Below are positions 53,868 through 61,679 of a stretch of 64,000 bases of DNA, one piece after another; within the stretch, counting starts at the first letter, position 1, and every line of letters starts with the position of its first letter. This DNA comes from an uncultured Alphaproteobacteria bacterium (GTDB taxonomy: Bacteria > Pseudomonadota > Alphaproteobacteria > Caulobacterales > Parvularculaceae). The translations under genes and the position numbers were made by a program. The stretch spans positions 40,511 through 104,510 of the forward strand of contig CADEDN010000010.1 in NCBI GenBank assembly GCA_902826095.1, read 5' to 3'. The notes under the pieces were generated by a model. It was not told the DNA's origin. It did not search any database and was given only the letters and a program-made list of their open reading frames with translations.

Positions 53868-55148
53868 CTATTCCGCGGCGCGCGCGAGCGGCCGCGCCGC
53901 CCGGTCGTTGTGGGCGCGGATGAATTTGGCGAGGCGCGGCTTGATTTCATTGCGCCAGCGCGAGCCGTTGAAGACGCCGTAATGGCCGACGCCCGGCTGG
54001 ATATGGTCGATCTTCATCGATTCTGGAATATTGACGCAAAGATCATGCGCGGCCTGCGTCTGGCCGATGCCGGAAATGTCGTCGTTCTCGCCTTCGACCG
54101 TCATCAGCGCGATGTCGCAAATCGCTTCCGGCTTCACGCGGCGGCCATGATGCATGAATTTGCCTTCGGCGAGCGAGAACTCCTGAAAGACCTCGCGGAT
54201 CGTCTGCAGGTAGAATTCTTCGGTCAGGTCGAGAACCGAGAGATATTCGTCGTAAAAATTGCGGTGCTTGTCGGCGCTGTCGCCGTCGCCGGCGACGAGA
54301 TGCGTGAAATAGTCATAATGCGCGTTGAGGTGTCGGTCGTGATTCATCGAGAGGAAAGAATAGAGCTGGATGAAGCCGGGATAAACGCGCCGCATGACGC
54401 CCGGATAAGGCCCCGGCGTCGTATAAATCATGTTCTGCTCAAACCACGAGAATTTGCGCTCTTGCGCAAGGAGGTTCGGCACCGTCGGCGACCGGCGGGC
54501 GTCGATCGGGCTGCCCATGATGGTGATCGAGGCCGGGCGCGCGGGGTCCATGTCCTCGGCCATCAGCGACGCCGCCGCGAGAAGCGCAGGGCCTGGCTGG
54601 CAGACAGCGACGCCATGCGCGCCGGGCCCGATAAAGCGCAGAAAATCGATCAGGTAATCAACATAGTCGTTGAGATCGAACCGGCCGGCGGAGACCGGCA
54701 CATTGCGGGCGTTCGCCCAGTCGGTGATGTAAATGTCGTGATCGGGCAGCATCGCCTCGACCGTGCCGCGCAGCAGCGTCGCATAATGGCCTGACAGCGG
54801 CGCGATGATCAGCACCGCCGGATCTTCGCCGCGCCGGGCGCGAATGTCGCGCATCGCGCGCTCGTCCCGACGAAAATGCAGGAGGTCGCAGAAAGCCTTC
54901 GACTTCGCGATTTCAATCGTCACGGGGACCGCGGCGCCGTCGATCGTCGTCGATTGGAGGCCCCAGTCCGGCTTCGGGTAGCGGCGCGTCGCGTTCTCGA
55001 AGACGTCGAGCGCGGCGGCTGAGGCGCGCGCAACCCAGGTGTCGGCGAGCGGATTGACCGGCGAGCGCCAGAATTTCGCGCCGACCCCCGCCGCAAGACG
55101 CGCAGGGGTCATCGCGGCGTGGCCGAATTCAAAAGCGGAATATAGCAT
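53868..55148 (-). CDS. phaZ: intracellular polyhydroxyalkanoate depolymerase
   Basis: A 426-residue PhaZ of the intracellular, granule-mobilising type. The catalytic triad can be seen as Cys in GVAVCQPGPALLAA, Asp in VEGENDDISG and His in GVGHYGVFNG. Before the triad come ILIIAPLSGHYATLLRGT-like PAVLIIAPLSGHYATL and DWANARNVP. It hydrolyses native polyhydroxybutyrate granules. No phaC or phasin gene is near. An ATG with GAAGGGG upstream is the start. Confidence 0.9.
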   Translation of the reverse strand: MLYSAFEFGHAAMTPARLAAGVGAKFWRSPVNPLADTWVARASAAALDVFENATRRYPKPDWGLQSTTIDGAAVPVTIEIAKSKAFCDLLHFRRDERAMRDIRARRGEDPAVLIIAPLSGHYATLLRGTVEAMLPDHDIYITDWANARNVPVSAGRFDLNDYVDYLIDFLRFIGPGAHGVAVCQPGPALLAAASLMAEDMDPARPASITIMGSPIDARRSPTVPNLLAQERKFSWFEQNMIYTTPGPYPGVMRRVYPGFIQLYSFLSMNHDRHLNAHYDYFTHLVAGDGDSADKHRNFYDEYLSVLDLTEEFYLQTIREVFQEFSLAEGKFMHHGRRVKPEAICDIALMTVEGENDDISGIGQTQAAHDLCVNIPESMKIDHIQPGVGHYGVFNGSRWRNEIKPRLAKFIRAHNDRAARPLARAAE

Positions 55149-55399
55149 GGGCCCCTTCAGGTACTCCTACTAGGCGCGGCGCCCGTGATCAATCGCCTCC
55201 CCGCGCAAGGCAGCCGGCGCTCCAGGAACGAAAGACTGCCATGCGCCTTAGGGGCGGCGCAATATTTATTACGCGCTTGCAATAATGACTTAATCATGCT
55301 GGGCCGGCATTACAATTGCCTGATATTCTGCAACAATTTCAAAGGGTTAACTGATATGGGGCGCGTCGGCGCGGTGGCCGCGCGGCAACACCCCTCGGC

Positions 55400-56080
55400 T
55401 TAAGCGTATTTGCCGTCGATGACGCTGTAGCCGGAAGCGTCCCAGCTGTTGGGAATGCTGTCGCGCTCCCAGTCCCGGAAATCGGGGTCGGCGAAGATCG
55501 CCTCGCACCATTCCTGCGACGGGCCCGACAGCGCGACGCCATAGCTGCGCATCCGCGTCGCGACGGGCGCGTAGAAAGCGTCGGCGATCGAGCGCGCGCC
55601 GAACAGCCATGGCCCGGCGCTCGCATGTTCATCGCGCAAGGTTTTCCACAACCCGTCGAGGCGGGCGAGCTCGGCGCGCGTTTCCGCCGGTAGGTCCGGC
55701 ATTTTGATCCGTCGGTGAATGTTCATCGAGAGATCGCGGCGGACATTGGGAAATCCCGAATGCATCTCGGCGACGACGGAGCGGGCTTGCGCCCGCGTCT
55801 TCCAGCCCGCCGGCCAGAGCGCGGCGGCGGGCCAGGTCTCCGCCGCCCATTCGGCGATCGCCAGCGAATCCGAGATGACAAGACCATCCGTATGCAGACA
55901 GGGAACGCGGCCCGTCGGCGAGACCGCGACCACTTGCCTGATCTGCTGCTCGCCATAGCCGGGCTGGTCGAGGCGGATCAGCCGCTCTTCAAACGGCGCT
56001 TTCGACCATCGCAGAACCAGCCATGGCCGCAAGGACCAGGAGGAATAGTTCTTGTTGCCGATATAGAGAATATTGGCCAT
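55400..56080 (-). CDS. glutathione S-transferase family protein
   Basis: A 226-residue GST with thioredoxin-like N-terminus (ILYIGNKNYSSWSLRPWL, whose Ser is the likely glutathione thiol-activating residue) and VSPTGRVPCLHTDGLVISDSLA (cis-Pro then the E/DS motif). The C-terminal part is helical. It resembles E. coli YfcF-like GSTs. The ATG at 56080, six nt after GGGGA, is preferred to one at 56086. Confidence 0.88.
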   Translation of the reverse strand: MANILYIGNKNYSSWSLRPWLVLRWSKAPFEERLIRLDQPGYGEQQIRQVVAVSPTGRVPCLHTDGLVISDSLAIAEWAAETWPAAALWPAGWKTRAQARSVVAEMHSGFPNVRRDLSMNIHRRIKMPDLPAETRAELARLDGLWKTLRDEHASAGPWLFGARSIADAFYAPVATRMRSYGVALSGPSQEWCEAIFADPDFRDWERDSIPNSWDASGYSVIDGKYA

Positions 56081-56258
56081 TCGCATTCCCCTGACTAAAG
56101 CCGCCGCGCCGGCCGACGTCTTCCTCCGCCATTAGCCCCGATCCCAATCAGTGCGCCAATGAATATTTCTCGCAGGCGGTTGAGGCGGCTTGAAGGTCAG
56201 ACAGTCGTTCGGCTGGATTTCGCCGGTGAGGCGCGCGCTTGCATGCCCTGACGGGCGG

Positions 56259-56618
56259 CTACTCGTCCAGGAATTTCCACGTGTCGGCGCCGTCGAAGCG
56301 ACGGATGCGGGCTTTGGAAAATATTTCGGGGTCGAGGAGGCGGGCGTTGACGCCCATGCGATCGTAGGCCGGATCAACCGCCGACCAATGGGTCGCGCAG
56401 CCGCAGATCTTGCAACGGTGAAAGACGATCGACTTGTCGCCCCAGATATACGTGTCTGTCGACGGCGGTGACGGCGTGAAGCGCACTTGGCGCGGCGAAT
56501 AATACGCCATGAGCGCCCCTGTTCGGCGGCAGATCGAGCAGTTGCAGCAAGTCACCGTATCGGGCGCTTCGTCGACTTCGATGCTGACGGCGCCGCAGTG
56601 GCAGGTGAATTCGGGCAC
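56259..56618 (-). CDS. GFA-family zinc-binding protein
   Basis: A 119-residue GFA protein (glutathione-dependent formaldehyde-activating fold). Zinc and structural cysteines are in FTCHCG, CCNCSICRR and FHRCKICGCATH. The fold suggests glutathione or formaldehyde-related chemistry, but many members have no proven activity. It starts at a GTG with GGAGAAAGAGC upstream. Confidence 0.85.
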   Translation of the reverse strand: MPEFTCHCGAVSIEVDEAPDTVTCCNCSICRRTGALMAYYSPRQVRFTPSPPSTDTYIWGDKSIVFHRCKICGCATHWSAVDPAYDRMGVNARLLDPEIFSKARIRRFDGADTWKFLDE

Positions 56619-56789
56619 GCTCTTTCTCCGGCGGCGTTTCGTTCAATCGCATCGCGGTCGTTGCGGGCGATCGATCGTTCCCAAGAGATCGCCTTCCCCG
56701 AATCGTTTTCGGCATTCCTCGCCAAACGCCCGAGAATTGCAAGGGTTTCCGGGGTTGACGTTGTCCGCGCTGCTGACGCCGCCTAAAGG

Positions 56790-57341
56790 TCAGACCTTCG
56801 TCCAGTGCATGAGCCAGTCTTCCTCCCAGGTCTTGCCGCGATCGCGCGACAGGAGCTGGCGCCAGCGGCAGGAGGTCGGCGTAATTTCGTCCCAGATCCC
56901 GCGCACCGCGATCTCGACATCCGGGCCGATCTCGATGTCGCCGAAGACGCCGACGCCGTTTTCGAACCCGCCCGTCTGGCCGGGCGTCGTCAGCGCGCCG
57001 CTTTTGGCGTTGACCCAGAAATCCGACCAGATTTTCGTTTTGACGTCGAGGAGCCTTAGACCCATGCCGGAAAAATCGCGCGCCGGAATGCGCAGCTCCT
57101 CGACGCTGCCGACGCCGCCGAGGATCGTCCAGCAAGTCGCCTCGCCTTCGAACAGGTCGACCTTCTTGCCGTCCTCCTTCGACGGTCGGCGATGCTTGAT
57201 CCGCCATTCGCCGGCGAGAAAGTCGAAATCGCCCGGCTTTCCCGGCGGAACGCTTTGCGCCGCTAAAGCCCCTCCGCCCAACATCGCCGTCGAACCGGCG
57301 GCCATGCCGGCGATCAGGATTGTTCTTCGCTGTTGATCCAT
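56790..57341 (-). CDS. exported DUF1579-like protein, paralogue of the next gene
   Basis: A 183-residue protein starting at the ATG at 57341. Its N-terminus carries QQRRTILIAGMAAGSTAML, a possible twin-arginine signal. The mature part has DFDFLAGEWRIKHRR, ILGGVGSVEEL and a terminal TWEEDWLMHWTK. It shares these segments in the same order with the gene 13 bp upstream. Function unknown; DUF1579 proteins have a lipocalin-like fold. Confidence 0.72.
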   Translation of the reverse strand: MDQQRRTILIAGMAAGSTAMLGGGALAAQSVPPGKPGDFDFLAGEWRIKHRRPSKEDGKKVDLFEGEATCWTILGGVGSVEELRIPARDFSGMGLRLLDVKTKIWSDFWVNAKSGALTTPGQTGGFENGVGVFGDIEIGPDVEIAVRGIWDEITPTSCRWRQLLSRDRGKTWEEDWLMHWTKV

Positions 57342-57354
57342 TCCTCTTTTCCTC

Positions 57355-57828
57355 TCACTGCCGCGTGAACTGCATGATCCAATTGGTTTCGTATGACGCG
57401 CCGCCGTCCGCGGAGAACGCCTGCTCCCATTGCGGCGAGGGGCTGTCCGTCCGCGTCCACAAGAAGCGGATGCGGATCGGCCTTCCTTCAAAGACATCGT
57501 CGGCGAAGAACGCGCCGACGCCACACTCGAACCGGCCAAGGACCGGAACATCGAGGCTGTGGGGATGGCGATGATCGAGCCACCAGATCGCCCATTGATT
57601 CGTCTGCGGATCAAAGGAGCGCAGCGACGCCGCCCGGTAGGCGCCGCCGGGAAGGTCGAGCCAGTTGTCGTCGATATTGGCGAGCCCGCCGAGGATCGGC
57701 CGCGCGTTCATCGCGCCGGCGAACTCGCGCCAGTCATTGTCGCCGACGAGCCGGCGGCTGAGCCGGCGGTGCGCAACGCGCCAGTCGCCGAACAGAAAAT
57801 CGAAATCGCTTGCGCCGTTATTGGTCAT
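57355..57828 (-). CDS. DUF1579-like cytoplasmic protein, paralogue of the following gene
   Basis: A 157-residue protein without a signal peptide. SDFDFLFGDWRVAHRR, ARPILGGLANIDDNW, FDPQTNQWAIWWLD and YETNWIMQFTR match the exported paralogue 13 bp downstream. A second ATG at 57858 would add 10 residues but would place the start inside the operator. The pair is divergent from the WYL regulator. Confidence 0.75.
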   Translation of the reverse strand: MTNNGASDFDFLFGDWRVAHRRLSRRLVGDNDWREFAGAMNARPILGGLANIDDNWLDLPGGAYRAASLRSFDPQTNQWAIWWLDHRHPHSLDVPVLGRFECGVGAFFADDVFEGRPIRIRFLWTRTDSPSPQWEQAFSADGGASYETNWIMQFTRQ

Positions 57829-57835
57829 GCGGGGC

Positions 57836-57864
57836 TTGATAATCGCAATACATGACATCTACTG
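57836..57864 (-). promoter_or_regulatory. putative promoter of the DUF1579-like pair (leaderless type)
   Basis: On the minus strand TATCAA (57841-57836) ends 7 nt before the ATG at 57828. The -35 position, 17 bp further, reads CAGTAG, a poor match, and it lies inside the inverted repeat at 57850-57870, consistent with a regulated promoter. Confidence 0.35.
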
Positions 57865-57870
57865 TCATGT
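57850..57870. promoter_or_regulatory. perfect inverted repeat, probable WYL-regulator operator
   Basis: ACATGACA (57850-57857) and TGTCATGT (57863-57870) are perfect reverse complements with a TCTAC spacer. The repeat sits between the divergent regulator and DUF1579-like genes, 20 bp before the regulator's ATG at 57891. It is a likely binding site for the dimeric WYL regulator. Confidence 0.6.
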
Positions 57871-57890
57871 TTTCTGCGAGGTCGGAAAAA

Positions 57891-58877
57891 ATGCGCGCGA
57901 GCCGGCTCTTGTCGATCCTCATCCTTTTGCAGATGCGCGGCCGGACGAGCGCCGAGGCGCTCGCTGATGAATTCGCTGTGTCGGTGCGGACCATCCACCG
58001 CGACATTGACTCGCTCTCCGCCGCCGGCGTTCCCGTCTACGCCGAGCGCGGCCGCGCCGGCGGCTTTGAACTGATGGAAGGCTACCGGACCCGCCTCACC
58101 GGCATGAGCGCGGCGGAGGCGGGCGCGCTTCCCTTCGCGGGGATCGCCGGCGCCGCCGCGGCGCTCGGCATCGACGCGGACCTCGCCGCCGCGCAGCTGA
58201 AACTCTTCGCCAGCCTGCCGCCCGACAAGGGCGCGAGCGCGGCGCGCGTCGCCGCGCGATTCCACATCGACCCCGTCAATTGGTACCGCCGGCCCGAAAA
58301 AATCGAACTGTTGCCAGCGCTCGCGGACGCGTTGTGGCGCGACCGCAAGATCCGCATCGACTATGAAAGCTGGAAGGGGGCCGTCACGCGCGCGCTTGAT
58401 CCCCTCGGGCTCGTTCTCAAAGGCGGCCAATGGTATCTCGTCGCCTCGGCGAAGGATGCGCCGCGAACCTATCGCGTTTTGAATATCCGTAGACTGACCG
58501 TTCTTGACGGGAAGTCGTCCCGCCCGGCGAAATTCGACCTGGCGCGCCATTGGACGCGGTCCGCGCGCGATTTCGAGACAAGGATTCTCAAGGAAAGGGC
58601 GAGCGTCAGAATATCGCCAAAAGGGCTGTTGCTGCTGCGCGAGACGAGCGCGGCGGCGGCGGAAGCGGTCGATTCGGACGGCGCGCCCGAGGCCTGCGGC
58701 TGGATCAGGGCGACGATCCCGATCGAGAGCGTCGATTATGCGTCGCTGCAGCTCTTGCGCCTCGGCGCGGAGGTCGAAATCCTGGCGCCCAGCGAATTGC
58801 GCCGGGCGATCGGCCGCGAAGCGGCGAAGATCGCCAGAATGCACACAGCGCCCAAGCGGCGGAATTCAGCGCGCTAG
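57891..58877 (+). CDS. WYL-domain transcriptional regulator (YafY/DeoR type)
   Basis: A 328-residue regulator. The N-terminal helix-turn-helix is RASRLLSILILLQMRGRTS with ALADEFAVSVRTIHRDIDSL; the WYL domain contains GLVLKGGQWYLVASAKDA and YRVLNIRRLTVL, and a WCX region follows. WYL domains bind small or nucleic-acid ligands. An earlier ATG at 57852 would start inside the operator and is rejected. Together with the inverted repeat it probably controls the divergent DUF1579-like pair and itself. Confidence 0.87.
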   Translation: MRASRLLSILILLQMRGRTSAEALADEFAVSVRTIHRDIDSLSAAGVPVYAERGRAGGFELMEGYRTRLTGMSAAEAGALPFAGIAGAAAALGIDADLAAAQLKLFASLPPDKGASAARVAARFHIDPVNWYRRPEKIELLPALADALWRDRKIRIDYESWKGAVTRALDPLGLVLKGGQWYLVASAKDAPRTYRVLNIRRLTVLDGKSSRPAKFDLARHWTRSARDFETRILKERASVRISPKGLLLLRETSAAAAEAVDSDGAPEACGWIRATIPIESVDYASLQLLRLGAEVEILAPSELRRAIGREAAKIARMHTAPKRRNSAR

Positions 58878-58954
58878 TCTTTGATTTACGCGGCGTTTTG
58901 GCGCAAAACCGCACACACTTTTGCGCACGCCGCTTTAAGGATCGGGCCGCCGAC

Positions 58955-59542
58955 TTACAGCGATCGCCGCAGCGCGCTCGCGATTTCCGTCGGCGTCAGC
59001 GTGTCCTGCAGCGCCGTCCGCAACTCGCCGGATTTTTCGATGATGTAGAACAGGCTTGAATGCTGCATCGTGTAGCCAAGCGCCGAATCGGCGAGCGTTT
59101 CGGGTTCGGCGAACACCTTGAAACCCGCCTTCGCCTGTTCGATCGCCATCCGGTCGCCGGAAAGACCGATGATGCGCGGATCGATCGCGCCGAGATATTT
59201 GCCGAGCGCTTCGGGCGTGTCGCGGTCCGGATCGACGGTGATAAAGAGCGGGACGACCTTCTCCTGTTCCTTTTTGGACAATTCGTTGAGGGCGGCGGCC
59301 ATCCGCCCGACCGCCATCGGGCAGACATCGGGACAGGTCGCAAAACCGAAATAGACGAAGGCGACGCGGCCTTTCAAATCTTCGTCGCGCATCAGCCTGC
59401 CATTCTGGTCGAGGAGCGCGAAATCGGCGGCGAACTGGTCGGAGAGCGCGATGACGCCTTCCGCCGGCAGGGGCGCGGACGGGACGCCCTCGCCGCAGGA
59501 CGCCGCCAGCAGCGCCAGCGCCGCAAAAACCGTCGCTCTCAT
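58955..59542 (-). CDS. SCO-family copper chaperone (SenC-like)
   Basis: A 195-residue periplasmic protein helping copper insertion into cytochrome oxidase. The copper ligands are Cys70 and Cys74 (CPDVC) and His161 (QHSSLFYI); DPDRDTP follows in the thioredoxin-like fold. The signal peptide ends in LAASC, so it may be a lipoprotein. AAAGGAG before the ATG at 59542 supports this start over a TTG at 59548. It lies divergent from regB, recalling the senC-regA-regB locus of Rhodobacter. Confidence 0.92.
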   Translation of the reverse strand: MRATVFAALALLAASCGEGVPSAPLPAEGVIALSDQFAADFALLDQNGRLMRDEDLKGRVAFVYFGFATCPDVCPMAVGRMAAALNELSKKEQEKVVPLFITVDPDRDTPEALGKYLGAIDPRIIGLSGDRMAIEQAKAGFKVFAEPETLADSALGYTMQHSSLFYIIEKSGELRTALQDTLTPTEIASALRRSL

Positions 59543-59641
59543 GCTCAAAGGCTCCTTTCGCTTTGCCCAAACGGCAAGGCTCGCTTATCCCTCGGCGGCG
59601 CGCCGGTCCAGACCGGAAACCGCGCGGCGAGCAGGATGTGA

Positions 59642-61009
59642 ATGGCGCGGAGCATGCGCAAATTTATCGCGAACGCCGAAATCGCCGCGCAGGCGGTGCG
59701 CGGCCCGATCCGACTGCGCACGCTGACGACCTTGCGCTGGCTCGCCGTCGCCGGCCAATTGTCGGCGATCCTGATCGTGCATTTCGCGCTCGGCTTTCCA
59801 GTGCCGCTAGGGCTTTGCCTCGGCGTGATCGCGGCGAGCGTCTGGCTCAACATATTCATCAGCCTGCGCTTTTCGCCGGCGCGCTATCTCGCCGACCGCG
59901 AGGCGACGGCCTATATCGCCTTCGACATCATACAGCTTTGCGCGCTGCTCTTCCTCACCGGCGGACTGCAAAACCCCTTCTGCGTACTGATCCTGGCGCC
60001 GGTGACGATCGCCGCCAGCGTTCTTCCCGTGCGCCTCGCGATCCTCATCGGTTCGCTCGGCTTCGCCGTCATTTCGATCCTCGCCGGCTATCACCTGCCT
60101 TTGCCGTGGCGGGCGGGCGAGGCCGTCGATTTTCCGCCGGTTCTCAATATCGGCGTCTGGGTCGCGCTTTCTTTCGCCGTCGCGTTTTTCGGCGCTTACG
60201 CCCATCGGATCGCCGCTGAAGCCGCGCAGCTGAAAAGCGCGCTCGCCGCCTCGCAGCTCGTCCTTGCGCGCGAAGAGCGTCTCGCCGCGCTTGGCGGTCT
60301 CGCCGCCGCCGCCGCGCATGAGCTTGGAACGCCGCTCGCGACGATCCAGCTGACCGCCAAGGAGATGGCGGCGGAGTTGAAGGGACAGGGCCTCCTCGAG
60401 GAAGACGCGCGCCTTCTCGTCAGCCAGGCGCAGCGTTGCCGCGAGATTCTCGGGCGATTGTCGGACCGCGGCGAAGCGGGCGACATCATGATGGACCGCA
60501 TCGCCGTCGATCTTCTTCTGAAGGAGGCCGCCGATCCCTTCCTCGACGCGCGCGCGGGGCCCGCCGTCATCTTCGACGTCAAGGGCGGGGAAGAAAGCGC
60601 GAGCCCGCCGGTCCTGAAGCGCCGTCCGGAAATCATCTACGGCCTCAGAAACATCATCGAAAACGCCGTCGGCTACGCCCGCTCGAAGGTTCTTGTCAGC
60701 GCGCATTGGGACAAGGAGGACTTCATCGTCGAAATTCTCGATGACGGGCCCGGCTTCTCGCAGGACGTGCTCTCGCGGCTCGGCGAGCCCTATCTCGGCG
60801 CGAGAGGCCGCGCGACGCGGGGCGCGACACGGGGCGCGACAGGGGGCGGGGGCCTCGGCCTCGGCTTTTTTATCGCAAAGACGCTGCTGGAGCGGACCGG
60901 CGCCGCGATCGCCTTCGACAACCGCGCCTGGGATGACGGGAAAGGCGAGCCCGGCGCCTGGGTCGCCGTGCGCTGGCCGCAGAGCGCCATTTTCACCCCC
61001 GGGGAATGA
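59642..61009 (+). CDS. regB: redox sensor histidine kinase RegB/PrrB
   Basis: A 455-residue membrane kinase: about six transmembrane helices, the quinone-binding heptad GGLQNPF (107-113), H-box AAAAHELGTPLATI with His226, redox Cys266 in SQAQRCREILGRLSD, N-box IIENAVGYA and G-boxes DDGPGF and GGGLGLGFFIAK. Each key residue matches RegB. The protein switches RegA on when respiration is limited. Between the two G-boxes lies an extra RATRGATRGATGGGG segment produced by a 12-bp repeat. regA follows 100 bp downstream. Confidence 0.95.
   Translation: MARSMRKFIANAEIAAQAVRGPIRLRTLTTLRWLAVAGQLSAILIVHFALGFPVPLGLCLGVIAASVWLNIFISLRFSPARYLADREATAYIAFDIIQLCALLFLTGGLQNPFCVLILAPVTIAASVLPVRLAILIGSLGFAVISILAGYHLPLPWRAGEAVDFPPVLNIGVWVALSFAVAFFGAYAHRIAAEAAQLKSALAASQLVLAREERLAALGGLAAAAAHELGTPLATIQLTAKEMAAELKGQGLLEEDARLLVSQAQRCREILGRLSDRGEAGDIMMDRIAVDLLLKEAADPFLDARAGPAVIFDVKGGEESASPPVLKRRPEIIYGLRNIIENAVGYARSKVLVSAHWDKEDFIVEILDDGPGFSQDVLSRLGEPYLGARGRATRGATRGATGGGGLGLGFFIAKTLLERTGAAIAFDNRAWDDGKGEPGAWVAVRWPQSAIFTPGE
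60810..60845 (+). repeat. triplicate 12-bp repeat inside regB
   Basis: Three in-frame copies of GCGCGAC-x-CGGG (GCGCGACGCGGG, GCGCGACACGGG, GCGCGACAGGGG) encode the RATRGATRGATG stretch in the ATP lid, just before the G2 glycine box. The unit length is a multiple of 3, so gain or loss of copies would keep the frame. Confidence 0.75.
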
Positions 61010-61109
61010 CGGCCATGTTGCGTCTTTGCGACCGAGGGGCCAAAACCAAGCGCTGCAGCCGATGAATCAGGATTTGCGCCGCGACAAAATCAGCGGCCGG
61101 ATAGAGGAC

Positions 61110-61670
61110 ATGGAAGAAGAAGTCAGGATCGCCGCCGATCTCCCGAAGGACGCCTCGCTCCTCATCGTCGACGATGACGAGCATTTCAGGACGCGGCTCG
61201 GCCGCGCCATGGAAAAGCGCGGCTTCGCGACGACGCTCGCCGCCGGCGTCAAGGAAGCGATCAGCCTCGCCAAGGCGGCGCCGCCCGCTTTCGCGGTCGT
61301 CGATCTCCGGCTCGAAGACGGCGACGGCCTCGAAATCGTCAACGCCATTCACGACATCCGCGAGGACTGCCGCGTCGTCATGCTGACCGGCTACGGCAAC
61401 ATCGCGACCGCCGTCGCCGCCGTCAAAGCCGGCGCGCTCGACTATCTCTCAAAACCCGCCGACGCCGACGACGTCGAAAAAGCCCTCCTCGCGCGCGGCG
61501 GCACGCGGCCCGAGCCGCCCGAGAACCCGATGTCCGCCGACCGCGTCCGCTGGGAGCATATCCAGCGCGTCTATGAGCTCTGCGACCACAACGTCTCGGA
61601 GACGGCGCGGCGGCTAGGGATGCACCGGCGGACCTTGCAGCGGATATTGGCGAAGCGCGCGCCGAAATAG
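61110..61670 (+). CDS. regA: redox response regulator RegA/PrrA
   Basis: A 186-residue response regulator. The receiver domain has LLIVDDDEHF and the phosphorylation site Asp65 (AVVDLRLEDGDG), with conserved T and K in MLTGYG and LSKPADADD. The Fis-type helix-turn-helix ends the protein (NVSETARRLGMHRRTLQRIL), the same as in RegA/PrrA/ActR. It activates respiration, redox and carbon or nitrogen fixation genes. The ATG at 61110 with AGAGGAC upstream is preferred to one at 61062. Confidence 0.94.
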   Translation: MEEEVRIAADLPKDASLLIVDDDEHFRTRLGRAMEKRGFATTLAAGVKEAISLAKAAPPAFAVVDLRLEDGDGLEIVNAIHDIREDCRVVMLTGYGNIATAVAAVKAGALDYLSKPADADDVEKALLARGGTRPEPPENPMSADRVRWEHIQRVYELCDHNVSETARRLGMHRRTLQRILAKRAPK

Positions 61671-61679
61671 GGGTCTTCA

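Noticed and set aside
60810..60845. A short repeat array that might be a CRISPR
   Set aside because: Units are 12 bp with no spacers and lie in frame inside regB, so it is a coding minisatellite.
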